A stretch of DNA of 47,883 nt from Streptococcus vicugnae (GCF_016461705.1 NZ_JAEMHW010000008.1:1-47883); one strand, 5' to 3'; numbered from the stretch's first letter, positions 1-8,784 are shown. Numbers and translations are program-made. The notes: generated by a model from the letters alone, not told the origin.

Positions 1-38
1 CGCTTAACGGCGTGGGGGTTCAAGTCCCTTAACCCGCA
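1..38 (+). tRNA. tRNA-Leu, 3' part only
   Basis: This is the 3' end of a tRNA cut by the window edge: variable-arm remnant, T-arm with GGTTCAAGT and an acceptor strand ending AACCCGCA. The long variable arm and the position just before tRNA-Thr fit the tRNA-Leu of the usual streptococcal post-rRNA order. The anticodon is outside the window, so the isotype is inferred. Confidence 0.7.
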
Positions 39-52
39 TTAAATAAGAAGTT

Positions 53-125
53 GCCGGCTTAGCTCAGTTGGTAGAGCATCTGATTTGTAATCAGAGGGTC
101 GCGTGTTCAAGTCATGTAGCCGGCA
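53..125 (+). tRNA. tRNA-Thr (UGU)
   Basis: Full cloverleaf of 73 nt. The acceptor GCCGGCT pairs with AGCCGGC, and the anticodon loop TTTGTAA presents TGT. No CCA is encoded, as for the other tRNAs of this cluster. Confidence 0.96.
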
Positions 126-142
126 TATAGGATACTCTTTAT

Positions 143-214
143 GCGAACGTAGTTCAGTGGTAGAACATCACCTTGCCAAGGTGGGGGTCGCGGGTTCGAA
201 CCCCGTCGTTCGCT
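143..214 (+). tRNA. tRNA-Gly (GCC)
   Basis: The acceptor GCGAACG pairs with CGTTCGC. The anticodon loop carries GCC between CACCT and AGGTG arms. This is the first of two glycine tRNAs in the cluster. Confidence 0.96.
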
Positions 215-222
215 TGTTAGAG

Positions 223-308
223 GCCGGGGTGGCGGAACTGGCAGACGCACAGGACTTAAAATCCTGCGAAGGGTAACCTTCGTACCGGTTCGATTCCGGT
301 CCTCGGCA
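223..308 (+). tRNA. tRNA-Leu (UAA)
   Basis: 86-nt class II tRNA with a long variable arm. The acceptor GCCGGGG pairs with CCTCGGC. The anticodon TAA lies between AGGAC and TCCT arms. Confidence 0.96.
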
Positions 309-327
309 GTATACAATTTAATATGAT

Positions 328-401
328 GCACCCTTGGCTCAACTGGATAGAGTACCTGACTACGAATCAGGCGGTTGCAGGTTCGAATCCTGCAGGGTGC
401 A
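328..401 (+). tRNA. tRNA-Arg (ACG)
   Basis: The acceptor GCACCCT pairs with AGGGTGC. The anticodon ACG would be edited by TadA to inosine so that it reads CGU, CGC and CGA. Confidence 0.96.
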
Positions 402-407
402 TAATTT

Positions 408-481
408 CGGGAAGTAGCTCAGCTTGGTAGAGCACTTGGTTTGGGACCAAGGGGTCGCAGGTTCGAATCCTGTCTTCCCGA
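408..481 (+). tRNA. tRNA-Pro (UGG)
   Basis: The acceptor CGGGAAG pairs with CTTCCCG. The anticodon TGG lies in a loop closed by CTTGG and CCAAG. Confidence 0.96.
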
Positions 482-486
482 TTGAT

Positions 487-560
487 GGCGGTGTAGCTCA
501 GCTGGCTAGAGCGTCCGGTTCATACCCGGGAGGTCGGGGGTTCGATCCCCTTCGCCGCTA
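487..560 (+). tRNA. tRNA-Met (CAU), elongator
   Basis: 74-nt tRNA with anticodon CAT. The body closely resembles the Bacillus elongator tRNA-Met (5' GGCGGTGTAGCTCAGCTGG). Elongator identity is assigned by resemblance, since three CAU tRNAs occur in this cluster. Confidence 0.88.
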
Positions 561-582
561 TAGATGATATATGGATGACTTT

Positions 583-656
583 GGACCTTTAGCTCAACTG
601 GTTAGAGCACTCGGCTCATAACCGAGCGGTCGTAGGTTCGAGTCCTACAAGGTCCA
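583..656 (+). tRNA. tRNA with CAU anticodon, probably tRNA-Ile2 (lysidine)
   Basis: 74-nt tRNA with a GGACCTT/AAGGTCC acceptor and anticodon CAT. Automatic annotation often calls it Met. Its 5' half, GGACCTTTAGCTCA, resembles bacterial tRNA-Ile2, whose C34 is changed to lysidine by TilS to read AUA. The other two CAU tRNAs here fit elongator and initiator Met, which leaves this one as Ile2. The isotype is inference. Confidence 0.7.
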
Positions 657-680
657 TATTGATTTGAATATTTTTGTTAT

Positions 681-770
681 GGAGGATTACCCAAGTCCGG
701 CTGAAGGGAACGGTCTTGAAAACCGTCAGGCGTGTAAAAGCGTGCGTGGGTTCGAATCCCACATCCTCCT
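681..770 (+). tRNA. tRNA-Ser (UGA)
   Basis: 90-nt class II tRNA with a long variable arm. The acceptor GGAGGAT pairs with ATCCTCC, and the anticodon is TGA. Confidence 0.95.
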
Positions 771-783
771 TTCATATTGTTAA

Positions 784-857
<74 letters not shown>

Positions 858-863
858 TAGTTT

Positions 864-936
864 GGCTCGGTAGCTCAGTTGGTAGAGCAATGGATTGAAG
901 CTCCATGTGTCGGCGGTTCGATTCCGTCTCGCGCCA
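864..936 (+). tRNA. tRNA-Phe (GAA)
   Basis: 73 nt with anticodon GAA between ATGGA and TCCAT arms. The acceptor stem GGCTCGG/TCGCGCC has one T-C mismatch; from memory the same mismatch occurs in other streptococcal tRNA-Phe genes. Confidence 0.94.
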
Positions 937-952
937 TTATAATTTAATAAAT

Positions 953-1023
953 GCGGGTGTAGTTTAGTGGTAAAACTACAGCCTTCCAAGCTGTTGTCGC
1001 GAGTTCGATTCTCGTCACCCGCT
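953..1023 (+). tRNA. tRNA-Gly (UCC)
   Basis: 71 nt; the acceptor GCGGGTG pairs with CACCCGC. The anticodon TCC makes this the second glycine isoacceptor, for GGA and GGG. Confidence 0.95.
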
Positions 1024-1059
1024 TTTTATTTTATTTATATTGGTTATTCCAAGTTTCAT

Positions 1060-1133
<74 letters not shown>

Positions 1134-1143
1134 TACATGGAAT

Positions 1144-1231
1144 GGAGAATTACTCAAGAGGCTGAAGAGGACGGTTTGCTAAATCGTTAGGTCGGGTAAC
1201 TGGCGCAAGGGTTCGAATCCCTTATTCTCCG
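1144..1231 (+). tRNA. tRNA-Ser (GCU)
   Basis: 88-nt class II tRNA; the acceptor GGAGAAT pairs with ATTCTCC, and the anticodon is GCT. It is the last gene of the tRNA cluster and a terminator follows 14 nt later. Confidence 0.95.
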
Positions 1232-1245
1232 TGCTATTTTTCAAG

Positions 1246-1275
1246 CGAGATTATCTTTTGATATCTCGTTTTATT
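1246..1275 (+). terminator. terminator of the rRNA/tRNA operon
   Basis: CGAGA and TATC pair with GATA and TCTCG (one bulged T, TTTT loop), followed by a T-rich run. A TTGATA (1258-1263) and a TATTCT 16 nt later overlap the hairpin and could be the mreC promoter, but this is weak. Confidence 0.75.
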
Positions 1276-1305
1276 TTTATATTCTAAGTTAGTTGGTGCA
1301 CGATC

Positions 1306-2133
1306 TTGAAAAAATTAAGAATCTCTCGTCTCGTTTTCTTCACTGTGTTGATTTTATTACTTCTCTCTCTTTCTTTAGCTTTTCTTTTTAAGAATGTGGG
1401 AATTGTTTCTAGTGTCACTTCTCCGATTAGAAGTGTAGTAGCCAGAGTGGATTCTGTTGTTTCTGCTCCTTTTAGATCCTTAGATTCTCTTAATGAGGAT
1501 ATTCATGATCTTTTTGATACTTATTCTGAAAATAAAAAATTGAAGAAAAAGGTTGCAGAGCTCGAAAATCAAAGTGAAGTAATTGATTCTTTAAAATCTG
1601 AGAATGATCAATTAAATAATGCTATTAATGCATCATCATCTATCACTACTCAGTTTTCTGCTACAGGAAAAGTTATTGTTCGTAGTCCAGTTTCTTGGTA
1701 TGATTCTTTGACTGTTAAGTTAGGAAAAAGTAATAAAGTTGCTATGAAGATGCTTGCTTTGTCAAATGGTGGTCTTATTGGTGTTGTTACTGATGTTGAT
1801 TCGACTACTTCAAGTGTTGCACTTTTGGCAAATGGTTCAGATTTTAGTATTCCAGTAAAAATATCAACTGCATCAGGAGATGCTTTTGGAATCTTAGAGT
1901 CTTATGACTCTGATAAGAAATGTTTTGTAGTTTCAAATCTTAATTCCTCTATTGATATTAATGAGGGGGATAGTGTTGTGACGAGTGGTCTTGACGGTGA
2001 CACTGTTGCAAATATTACTGTCGGTTCTGTTTCAAGCGTGAAGAATAGTTCAGAGAATTTGGAGCGTGTTGTTTATGTGACACCAACTGCAGATTTTTCT
2101 GACATTTCCTATGTAACAATAGTTGGTGATTAA
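1306..2133 (+). CDS. mreC: rod shape-determining protein MreC
   Basis: 275-residue bitopic membrane protein of the elongation machinery for peripheral peptidoglycan synthesis. One N-terminal membrane segment (about residues 8-30) is followed by a coiled coil (about 65-105) and the extracytoplasmic beta domain typical of MreC. It partners MreD, PBPs and, in ovoid cocci, division proteins; no mreB is present, as is normal in streptococci. The start is TTG at 1306, directly before MKKLRIS; the best upstream pairing with 16S rRNA is GGTG (1295-1298) rather than a standard AGGAG. Its stop lies inside mreD's possible upstream starts, so the two are translationally close. Confidence 0.95.
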   Translation: MKKLRISRLVFFTVLILLLLSLSLAFLFKNVGIVSSVTSPIRSVVARVDSVVSAPFRSLDSLNEDIHDLFDTYSENKKLKKKVAELENQSEVIDSLKSENDQLNNAINASSSITTQFSATGKVIVRSPVSWYDSLTVKLGKSNKVAMKMLALSNGGLIGVVTDVDSTTSSVALLANGSDFSIPVKISTASGDAFGILESYDSDKKCFVVSNLNSSIDINEGDSVVTSGLDGDTVANITVGSVSSVKNSSENLERVVYVTPTADFSDISYVTIVGD

Positions 2134-2134
2134 A

Positions 2135-2641
2135 GTGGCATTTTTTAAGAATAAATATTTTTTACTTTTTTTGCTTTTTCTCTTAATGTTGATTGATGGT
2201 CAGCTCTCTTATTTGATGAGTTCTATTTTCTCATATCATGTGACAATTAGTAGTCATCTTCTTTTGTTGGCAATTATTGATTTTTATCATAATAGAAATA
2301 AGCATTTTGTATTATTTAGTACTCTAATTTTAGGTGCTCTTTATGATATTTATTATTTGAATAGAATTGGATTGGTTGTTTTCTTATTACCAATTTTAGT
2401 AATCTTTACTAATAAAATTACTAAGAGTATTTTTGCTAGTAATTTTCAAACATTAACCTTCTATATTGTTGTTTTGTTTTTGTTTGAAATTGTTGGCGAA
2501 ACCATGGCTGTTTTATTAGGGATGACAACGTTGTCAATGGCTAATTTTATAGCATATAGTTTTGCGCCAACCCTTATTTTTAATATTTTGTTGTATTTGA
2601 TATTTCAGAAATTGTTTAAAAAAGTATATTTTAATGCTTAG
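2135..2641 (+). CDS. mreD: rod shape-determining protein MreD
   Basis: Polytopic membrane protein of about 168 residues with five or six hydrophobic segments, partner of MreC in peripheral wall synthesis. Three in-frame starts exist: TTG 2123, GTG 2126 and GTG 2135. GTG 2135 is preferred because GGTGAT (2125-2130), a match to the 3' half of the full Shine-Dalgarno sequence, lies just upstream, whereas nothing usable precedes TTG 2123. The mreC stop (2131-2133) lies immediately before this start. Low sequence conservation is usual for MreD; the call rests on hydrophobicity, size and its place after mreC. Confidence 0.88.
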   Translation: MAFFKNKYFLLFLLFLLMLIDGQLSYLMSSIFSYHVTISSHLLLLAIIDFYHNRNKHFVLFSTLILGALYDIYYLNRIGLVVFLLPILVIFTNKITKSIFASNFQTLTFYIVVLFLFEIVGETMAVLLGMTTLSMANFIAYSFAPTLIFNILLYLIFQKLFKKVYFNA

Positions 2642-2662
2642 ATTACCATAACAAAACATAAA

Positions 2663-2679
2663 TGTAACAATCACGTAAT
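2663..2679 (+). promoter_or_regulatory. WalR (VicR) box upstream of pcsB
   Basis: TGTAAC, five bases, then CGTAAT: one mismatch to the WalR/VicR direct repeat TGTWAH-N5-TGTWAH. pcsB is the classic essential WalRK target in streptococci, which supports the site. It overlaps the left arm of the mreD terminator. Confidence 0.7.
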
Positions 2680-2698
2680 ATTAATTGCGTGATTTTTT
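2669..2698 (+). terminator. terminator after mreD
   Basis: AATCACGTAAT pairs with ATTGCGTGATT (one G-U) around a 4-nt loop, followed by TTTT. It separates mreCD from pcsB. Confidence 0.8.
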
Positions 2699-2742
2699 GG
2701 TAAAATAATATTGTCTTATCAAAAAGGAGTAGTTTAATTAAT

Positions 2743-4080
2743 ATGAAAAAAAGAATTTTATCAGCTGTCCTTGTTAGTGGCGTGACATTGGGTACAGCGG
2801 CCGTAACTGTTAATGCGGACGATTATGATACACAAATTGCTGCACAGGATGCTGTTATCAGTAATCTTACATCTGAACAAGCTGCAGCACAAAGTCAAGT
2901 TGATGCTATTCAAAGCCAAGTGTCTTCACTACAATCACAACAAGCTGAATTGGAAGCACAAAATGCTCAACTTGAAGCTGAATCTAAAAAATTAAGTGAA
3001 GAAATTCAAGTTCTTTCAAGTAAAATTGTTGCTCGTAACGAAACTTTGAAAAACCAAGCTCGTAACGCACAAAAGAATGCTTCAGCTACTAGCTACATCA
3101 ACACTATCTTGAACTCTAAATCAGTTTCTGATGCTATCAATCGTGTTCAAGCAATTCGTGAAGTAGTTGCTGCAAACAAAAAAATGCTTGATGAACAAGA
3201 AGCTGACAAAGCTGCTATTGAACAAAAACAAGCTGAAAATCAAGAAGCTATCAATACTGTTGTAGCTAACAAAGCAACTATCGAACAAAACCAAGCTGCT
3301 TTGGCAACACAACAAGCTGAATTGCAAGCTGCTCAATTGAACCTTTCTGCTCAATTGGCAACTGCTGAAGATGAACGTGCTAACTTGGTAGCTCAAAAAG
3401 AAGCTGCTGAACAAGCCGCTGCCGAAGCTGCCGCTGCACAAGCTGCTGCTGAAGCACAAGCACAAGCTGAAGCACAAGCGCAAGCTGAATCTGTAGCACA
3501 AGCACAAGCTGCTGTTCAAAATGGTACAGCAACAACTGATACTACTACAGATACTTCTGCTCAAGATTCATCAGCTGATACTTCTGCACAAGCACCTGCA
3601 CAACAAGTATCAACTCCAGCTCAAAGTGCACCTGCACAACAAGTATCAACTCCAGCACAAGCTGCTAAACCAGCAACTACAAATAATTCATCTTCGAGTG
3701 CTGCTAAACCATCTTCAGTAACACCAACTACTAACACAGCAGGTAACACTTACCCAGTAGGTCAATGTACTTGGGGTGTTAAATCACTTGCTTCATGGGT
3801 TGGTAACTACTGGGGTAATGCTAATCAATGGATTGCTAGCGCACAAGCTGCTGGTCACTCTGTAGGTACTACACCACAAGCTGGTGCAGTAGCTGTATGG
3901 CCATACGATGGTGGTGGTTATGGACACGTTGCATACGTAACAGCTGTTCAAAGCTCAACTAATATCCAAGTTATGGAAGCTAACTACGCTGGTAACTCAT
4001 CAATCGGTAACTATCGTGGATGGTTCAACCCAACTTCATCAACTTGGGGTGGCGGAACTGTCTACTACATCTACCAATAA
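2743..4080 (+). CDS. pcsB: PcsB, secreted peptidoglycan hydrolase with CHAP domain
   Basis: 445 residues. A Sec signal peptide (residues 1 to about 25, cleavage near VNA-DD) is followed by a long Gln/Ala/Glu-rich coiled coil (about 30-250), an Ala/Gln and then Ser/Thr/Pro-rich linker (about 250-330) and a C-terminal CHAP amidase/endopeptidase domain with Cys342 and His395 as catalytic residues. PcsB splits the septum and is activated by FtsEX through its coiled coil. The linker holds a tandem [11 protein letters not shown] repeat near residues 285-305. AAGGAG (2724-2729) lies a rather long 13 nt before the ATG. Codon use is strongly biased, as expected for an abundant protein. The WalR box upstream suggests cell-wall stress control. 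Confidence 0.97.
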   Translation: MKKRILSAVLVSGVTLGTAAVTVNADDYDTQIAAQDAVISNLTSEQAAAQSQVDAIQSQVSSLQSQQAELEAQNAQLEAESKKLSEEIQVLSSKIVARNETLKNQARNAQKNASATSYINTILNSKSVSDAINRVQAIREVVAANKKMLDEQEADKAAIEQKQAENQEAINTVVANKATIEQNQAALATQQAELQAAQLNLSAQLATAEDERANLVAQKEAAEQAAAEAAAAQAAAEAQAQAEAQAQAESVAQAQAAVQNGTATTDTTTDTSAQDSSADTSAQAPAQQVSTPAQSAPAQQVSTPAQAAKPATTNNSSSSAAKPSSVTPTTNTAGNTYPVGQCTWGVKSLASWVGNYWGNANQWIASAQAAGHSVGTTPQAGAVAVWPYDGGGYGHVAYVTAVQSSTNIQVMEANYAGNSSIGNYRGWFNPTSSTWGGGTVYYIYQ

Positions 4081-4089
4081 TAAAACTGT

Positions 4090-4117
4090 GAGAAGGATTA
4101 TGTCCTTCTCTTTTTTT
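4090..4117 (+). terminator. terminator after pcsB
   Basis: GAGAAGGA pairs perfectly with TCCTTCTC around TTATG and is followed by seven T. Confidence 0.92.
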
Positions 4118-4164
4118 ATCCCCCCCTATTTTCCCTGTATTTAGCGGATTTAACGCATTTGTCA

Positions 4165-4193
4165 TTGAAAAAATGCTAAAAAAACGTTAAAAT
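4165..4193 (+). promoter_or_regulatory. prs promoter
   Basis: TTGAAA (4165-4170), 17 nt, TAAAAT (4188-4193), placed 30 nt before the prs ATG. The same hexamers and spacing recur at purC. Confidence 0.8.
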
Positions 4194-4222
4194 GGTAAAG
4201 GATAAAAACTTTGGAGGAAATC

Positions 4223-5194
4223 ATGTCTTATTCTGATTTAAAATTGTTTGCCTTATCGTCAAACAAAGAATTAGCAGAAAAAGTAGCTTCGGCTATGGGA
4301 ATTCAACTCGGAAAATCAACTGTTCGTCAATTTTCTGATGGTGAAATCCAAGTCAACATTGAAGAATCAATTCGCGGCGACCATGTCTTTATTTTGCAGT
4401 CAACTAGCTCACCAGTTAACGATAACTTGATGGAAATCTTGATTATGGTTGATGCTCTTAAACGCGCTAGTGCTGAAAAAATTAGTGTGGTTATTCCTTA
4501 CTACGGTTACGCTCGTCAAGACCGTAAAGCTCGTTCTCGCGAACCGATTACTTCTAAATTAGTAGCAAATATGCTTGAAGTAGCAGGAGTTGATCGTCTT
4601 TTGACAGTTGACTTGCACGCTGCACAAATTCAAGGCTTCTTTGATATTCCAGTTGATCACTTGATGGGTGCACCATTGATCGCTGATTACTTTGACCGTC
4701 ACGGATTGGTTGGAGACGATGTTGTTGTCGTTAGTCCTGACCATGGTGGTGTGACTCGTGCACGTAAATTGGCACAATTCCTCCAAACACCGATTGCTAT
4801 CATTGATAAACGTCGTAGTGTTACAAAAATGAATACCAGTGAAGTTATGAATATCATTGGTAATGTTAAAGGTAAAAAATGTATCTTGATTGATGATATG
4901 ATTGATACAGCAGGTACTATTTGTCACGCAGCAGATGCTCTTGCAGAAGCTGGTGCAACAGCAGTTTATGCTTCATGTACTCACCCAGTTCTTTCTGGAC
5001 CTGCTCTTGAAAATATTGAAAAATCAGCAATCGAAAAATTGGTTGTTTTGGATACTATTTATCTCCCAGAAGAACGTTTGATTGATAAAATTGAACAAAT
5101 TTCAATTGCTGAGTTGATTGCAGAAGCTATTACTCGCATTCATGAAAAACGTCCTTTGTCACCATTGTTTGAAATGGGAACAGCTAATAAATAA
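4223..5194 (+). CDS. prs: ribose-phosphate pyrophosphokinase (PRPP synthetase)
   Basis: 323-residue class I enzyme that makes PRPP from ribose 5-phosphate and ATP, feeding the purine genes downstream as well as pyrimidine, His, Trp and NAD synthesis. Visible motifs: [15 protein letters not shown] near the N-terminus, [12 protein letters not shown] (catalytic flexible loop) and the PRPP-binding loop [16 protein letters not shown] 4223 is chosen because GGAGG ends just upstream; a TTG 12 bases earlier is the Shine-Dalgarno region itself. It has its own promoter and terminator, so it is monocistronic. Streptococci often carry a second prs copy; which paralogue this is cannot be settled here. Confidence 0.97.
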   Translation: MSYSDLKLFALSSNKELAEKVASAMGIQLGKSTVRQFSDGEIQVNIEESIRGDHVFILQSTSSPVNDNLMEILIMVDALKRASAEKISVVIPYYGYARQDRKARSREPITSKLVANMLEVAGVDRLLTVDLHAAQIQGFFDIPVDHLMGAPLIADYFDRHGLVGDDVVVVSPDHGGVTRARKLAQFLQTPIAIIDKRRSVTKMNTSEVMNIIGNVKGKKCILIDDMIDTAGTICHAADALAEAGATAVYASCTHPVLSGPALENIEKSAIEKLVVLDTIYLPEERLIDKIEQISIAELIAEAITRIHEKRPLSPLFEMGTANK

Positions 5195-5213
5195 GGATGA
5201 CTTAAAGGTCAGA

Positions 5214-5251
5214 AAAAATCGTTGGTGTAAAATTCCAGCGGTTTTTTATTT
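5214..5251 (+). terminator. terminator after prs
   Basis: A 12-pair stem (AAAAATCGTTGG with CCAGCGGTTTTT, two G-U pairs) followed by further T residues. Confidence 0.88.
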
Positions 5252-5264
5252 TTACCTATTAACA

Positions 5265-5273
5265 TGTGGATAA
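5265..5273 (-). promoter_or_regulatory. DnaA box 1 (TTATCCACA)
   Basis: The + strand reads TGTGGATAA, so the - strand carries a perfect consensus DnaA box. It lies in the spacer between prs and the aminotransferase gene and is part of a 12-base direct repeat, TGTGGATAACTT. Confidence 0.65.
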
Positions 5274-5302
5274 CTTTGCGACTTGGCTTTTTTAGCAGGC
5301 GC

Positions 5303-5311
5303 TGTGGATAA
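5303..5311 (-). promoter_or_regulatory. DnaA box 2 (TTATCCACA)
   Basis: Second perfect DnaA box in the same orientation, 38 bases from the first. It lies upstream of the TATAAT elements (5336-5360) that probably drive the aminotransferase gene, so DnaA binding here could affect that promoter or act as a DnaA reservoir. Confidence 0.65.
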
Positions 5312-5380
5312 CTTGAAAAAGGGTGTATAATTATCAAATTTCATGTATAATAGATATAATTAAATTTTTGAGGTGAGACT

Positions 5381-6556
5381 ATGAGTTTAACAGATCGTTT
5401 TAATAAAAATTTAAATAAAATTGAAGTATCGTTGATTCGTCAATTTGATCAATCTATTTCTGACGTGCCAGGCATTATGAAATTGACTCTTGGAGAGCCT
5501 GATTTTACAACACCTGATCATGTTAAAGAAGCAGCCAAAGCAGCCATTGATGCCAATCAATCTCATTATACTGGTATGGCTGGTTTGCCTGCTCTTCGTC
5601 AAGCTGCTGCAGATTTTTTGAAAACAAAATACAATTTATCATATAATCCTGATAATGAAATTTTGGTTACAATTGGAGCGACTGAAGCCTTGTCTGCAAC
5701 TTTGACAGCTATTTTGGAACCTGGTGATACTGTGCTTTTACCAGCACCAGCTTATCCTGGTTATGAACCAATTGTTAATCTTGTAGGGGCTGAAATCGTT
5801 GAAATTGATACAACAGCTAATGATTTTGTTTTAACGCCAGAGATGCTTGAAAATGCTATCTTAGAACAAGGTGATAAACTAAAAGCTGTTTTGCTTAACT
5901 ACCCAACAAATCCAACTGGTGTCACTTATTCACGTGAACAAATTAAAGCTTTGGCAGACGTGCTTAAGAAATATGATGTCTTTGTAGTTTCAGATGAAGT
6001 TTATTCTGAGTTAACTTATAGTGATGAACCTCATGTCTCAATTGCTGAATATCTTCCAGAACAAACGATTTTAATTAATGGGCTTTCTAAATCTCACGCT
6101 ATGACTGGTTGGCGAATTGGTATGATTTTTGCACCAGCTAATTTTACAGCACAGTTGATTAAGAGTCACCAATACTTGGTTACAGCTGCTGCAACAATGG
6201 CACAGTTTGCTGCGATTGAAGCTCTTTCAGTTGGTAAAGATGATGCTCTTCCAATGAAAGCAGAGTATATGAAACGTCGTGATTACATCATTGATAAGAT
6301 GTCAGCACTTGGTTTTAAGATTATTAAACCAGATGGTGCCTTTTACATTTTTGCTAAGATTCCAGCTGGCTATGAACAAGATTCATTTAAATTCTGTCAG
6401 GATTTTGCGCGTGAAAAAGCAGTTGCTTTCATTCCAGGTGTTGCTTTTGGTAAATATGGTGAAGGTTATCTTCGTTTGTCATATGCAGCTAGCATGGAAA
6501 CAATCACAACAGCTATGGATCGTTTGAAAGAATTTATGGAAGAACATGCAAAATAA
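5381..6556 (+). CDS. araT: class I/II pyridoxal-phosphate aminotransferase, AraT/AspC type
   Basis: 391 residues, fold type I PLP aminotransferase. The motif [12 protein letters not shown] contains the PLP lysine Lys237; NYPTNPTG and SDEVYSEL are the usual cofactor-contacting stretches, and LRLSYA near the end has the substrate carboxylate arginine. By family resemblance it is an aromatic aminotransferase of the lactic-acid-bacterial AraT type, moving amino groups from Phe, Tyr or Trp to 2-oxoglutarate; aspartate or other substrates are possible and sequence alone does not decide. GAGGTGA sits 5 nt before the ATG. Its last 11 bases overlap recO. Confidence 0.85.
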   Translation: MSLTDRFNKNLNKIEVSLIRQFDQSISDVPGIMKLTLGEPDFTTPDHVKEAAKAAIDANQSHYTGMAGLPALRQAAADFLKTKYNLSYNPDNEILVTIGATEALSATLTAILEPGDTVLLPAPAYPGYEPIVNLVGAEIVEIDTTANDFVLTPEMLENAILEQGDKLKAVLLNYPTNPTGVTYSREQIKALADVLKKYDVFVVSDEVYSELTYSDEPHVSIAEYLPEQTILINGLSKSHAMTGWRIGMIFAPANFTAQLIKSHQYLVTAAATMAQFAAIEALSVGKDDALPMKAEYMKRRDYIIDKMSALGFKIIKPDGAFYIFAKIPAGYEQDSFKFCQDFAREKAVAFIPGVAFGKYGEGYLRLSYAASMETITTAMDRLKEFMEEHAK

Positions 6557-7301
6557 GGAAACTTATGGTCTCGTCCTTTATAATCGTAATTATCGTGAGG
6601 ATGATAAGTTGGTTAAGATTTTCACCGAGACGAATGGAAAGCATATGTTTTTTGTGAAACATGCTAGTAAATCTCGTTTTAATTCGGCTATTCAACCGTT
6701 AACGGTAGCTAAATTTATTTTAAAAATCAATGAGACTGGTTTATCTTTTATTGAAGATTATAAGGAAGTTGATTCTTTCAAGGAGATTAATGTGGATTTA
6801 TTTAAACTATCTTATGCGTCTTATGTGACGTCCCTAGCTGATGCTGCTGTACCAGATGGTGTTGCAGATCCGCAGTTATTTGCCTTTTTAAAGAAGACTC
6901 TTTTGTTGATGGAAGAGGGGCTTGACTATGAAATTTTGACTAATATTTTTGAGATCCAGATTTTAGAACGTTTTGGTGTTAGTCTTAATTTTCATGACTG
7001 TGCTTTTTGTCATCGTGTAGGGCTTCCTTTTGATTTTTCACATAAATATTCTGGGCTGCTCTGTCCAGAACATTATGCTAAGGATGAGCATCGCAGTCAT
7101 TTGGATCCAAATGTTCTTTATCTGGTGGATCGTTTTCAAGCAATTCAATTTGATGATTTGAAGACAATTTCTGTTAAACCAGAGATGAAACGAAAATTAC
7201 GGTTGTTCATTGATGATATTTATGACAATTATGTTGGATTACGTTTAAAGAGTAAAAAATTCATCGATGATTTGGGCACTTGGGGAAATATTATGAAATA
7301 A
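6546..7301 (+). CDS. recO: DNA repair protein RecO
   Basis: 251 residues. RecO anneals single strands and, with RecR, loads RecA on SSB-coated DNA in gap repair and plasmid or natural transformation. An N-terminal OB fold (about 1-80, starting [22 protein letters not shown]) precedes the helical domain with a cysteine cluster CAFC...C near residues 153-178. The ATG lies within the 3' end of the aminotransferase gene, so expression is probably coupled. A terminator follows directly. Confidence 0.95.
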   Translation: MQNKETYGLVLYNRNYREDDKLVKIFTETNGKHMFFVKHASKSRFNSAIQPLTVAKFILKINETGLSFIEDYKEVDSFKEINVDLFKLSYASYVTSLADAAVPDGVADPQLFAFLKKTLLLMEEGLDYEILTNIFEIQILERFGVSLNFHDCAFCHRVGLPFDFSHKYSGLLCPEHYAKDEHRSHLDPNVLYLVDRFQAIQFDDLKTISVKPEMKRKLRLFIDDIYDNYVGLRLKSKKFIDDLGTWGNIMK

Positions 7302-7350
7302 GCTCACTTGATAAGCGCAGAATTTCTGTGTTTATCTGGTGGCTTTTTTT
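7300..7350 (+). terminator. terminator after recO
   Basis: A long imperfect hairpin beginning AAGCTCAC and ending GGTGGCTT, followed by seven T, starting at the recO stop codon. Confidence 0.8.
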
Positions 7351-7437
7351 CTGAAAGCCGCTCTAAAATTTTCGAAAAATGAAAAAAATCGCGAATCATG
7401 CTATAATAAGGCGATAATGTTTTGTGAGGAAATTCAT

Positions 7438-8433
7438 ATGAAAAAAATTGCTATTGATGCTATGGGTGGCGATAATGCTCCTAAAGCTATTGTTGAAGGA
7501 GTGAACCGTGCTCTAGCAGACTTCTCAGATATTGAGATCCAACTTTATGGAGATGAAGCAAAAATTAAAGAGTATTTGACAGCAACAGATCGTGTGTCAA
7601 TTATTCATACAGATGAAAAAATTAATTCCGATGATGAGCCAGCTAAGGCAATTCGTCGTAAAAAGAAAGCAAGTATGGTTCTTGGTGCACAAGCTGTTAA
7701 GGACGGTACAGCAGACGCTGTGATTTCTGCAGGTAATACAGGAGCTCTTCTTGCAGCAGGTCTTTTTGTTGTGGGACGTATTAAAGGAATTGATCGTCCA
7801 GGGCTTATGTCTACTCTACCAACTTTAGATGGTAAAGGTTATGATATGTTGGACCTTGGTGCTAATGCGGAAAATACACCTAAACACTTGCACCAATATG
7901 CTATCTTGGGCTCATTTTATGCTAAAAATGTTCGTGGCATTGATAAACCTCGAGTTGGTCTGCTAAATAACGGAACAGAGGCTACTAAAGGTGACCCGCT
8001 TCATAAGGAAGCTTATGCTCTTTTGGCAGAAGATACTAGTTTGAATTTTGTTGGAAATGTTGAAGCGCGTGATTTGATGAATGGCGTTGCTGATGTTGTG
8101 GTATCAGATGGATTTACTGGAAATGCTGTTCTTAAAACAATGGAAGGAACTGCCCTTAACATTATGGGAAGTTTGAAATCTTCTATTAAGTCTGGTGGCT
8201 TTAAGGCAAAATTGGGAGCACTTCTATTAAAAGATAGTTTGTACAGTCTAAAAGATTCTATGGACTATTCAAGTGCAGGTGGGGCTGTTCTTTTTGGTCT
8301 TAAAGCACCTGTTGTGAAATGCCACGGTTCAAGTGATGCACAAGCTGTTTATTATACCATTAGACAAGCTCGTAAGATGTTAGATACAAATGTCGTTGGT
8401 CAGTTGGTAGAAGCATTTACACCAAAAGACTAA
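7438..8433 (+). CDS. plsX: phosphate acyltransferase PlsX
   Basis: 331 residues. PlsX converts acyl-ACP to acyl phosphate, the donor for PlsY in phosphatidic acid synthesis, and acts at the membrane surface. The N-terminus [14 protein letters not shown] and the internal [12 protein letters not shown] are family signatures. The open frame extends upstream to 7339, but ATG 7438 is chosen because GTGAGGA precedes it and because a TATAAT (7402-7407) lies in the extension. It forms a two-gene unit with the downstream acyl carrier protein, 17 nt away. Confidence 0.96.
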   Translation: MKKIAIDAMGGDNAPKAIVEGVNRALADFSDIEIQLYGDEAKIKEYLTATDRVSIIHTDEKINSDDEPAKAIRRKKKASMVLGAQAVKDGTADAVISAGNTGALLAAGLFVVGRIKGIDRPGLMSTLPTLDGKGYDMLDLGANAENTPKHLHQYAILGSFYAKNVRGIDKPRVGLLNNGTEATKGDPLHKEAYALLAEDTSLNFVGNVEARDLMNGVADVVVSDGFTGNAVLKTMEGTALNIMGSLKSSIKSGGFKAKLGALLLKDSLYSLKDSMDYSSAGGAVLFGLKAPVVKCHGSSDAQAVYYTIRQARKMLDTNVVGQLVEAFTPKD

Positions 8434-8450
8434 CGAAAAGGGAGGACGAG

Positions 8451-8693
8451 ATGACAAAAGAGGCTATTTTTGAAAGGATTAGTTTCATTATTAAAGAGCA
8501 AATGAATAAACCTGATTTGGAGATTACACAAACAACTAGTCTTCATGATGATTTGGGAGTTGATTCAATTGCTTTGATGGAATTTATCATTAATTTAGAA
8601 GATGAGTTTCATTTGGAAATTCCCGACGAAGATGTTGAAGACATGAAATGTATGGGAGAAATGATGGAATATCTCTATAATAGAGTAAATTAA
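8451..8693 (+). CDS. acpP: acyl carrier protein (second copy type)
   Basis: 80 residues, acidic, four-helix ACP fold. The phosphopantetheine site is Ser39 in DDLGVDSIALMEF, a DSI variant of the common DSL motif. Streptococci have one ACP within the fab cluster and another paired with plsX; this is the latter by position. Shine-Dalgarno GGGAGGA lies 5 nt upstream of the ATG. A terminator starts just after the stop, so plsX-acp is a closed unit. Confidence 0.93.
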   Translation: MTKEAIFERISFIIKEQMNKPDLEITQTTSLHDDLGVDSIALMEFIINLEDEFHLEIPDEDVEDMKCMGEMMEYLYNRVN

Positions 8694-8695
8694 GC

Positions 8696-8730
8696 AAAAA
8701 CGTTCGTTAAAAGCGGACGTTTTTATTTTT
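8696..8730 (+). terminator. terminator after plsX-acp
   Basis: AAAAACGTTCG pairs with CGGACGTTTTT (one G-U) around a short loop, with a T run after it. Confidence 0.9.
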
Positions 8731-8755
8731 ATTTTATTAAAAAGTCTGTTAAATG

Positions 8756-8784
8756 TTGAAATTGGCCAGAGCATGTGTTAAAAT
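8756..8784 (+). promoter_or_regulatory. pur operon promoter (before purC)
   Basis: TTGAAA (8756-8761), 17 nt, TAAAAT (8779-8784), 33 nt before purC. No convincing PurBox was found in this spacer. Confidence 0.78.

Noticed and set aside
2878..3520. CRISPR-like or satellite repeat in pcsB
   Set aside because: The repetition is coding (CAA/GCT-rich coiled coil and linker), without regular repeat-spacer structure. No CRISPR array was seen anywhere.
3121..3564. 147-codon open frame on the minus strand inside pcsB
   Set aside because: The Cys/Ser-rich product is the antisense shadow of the repetitive Ala/Gln coiled-coil region; no promoter or ribosome site.
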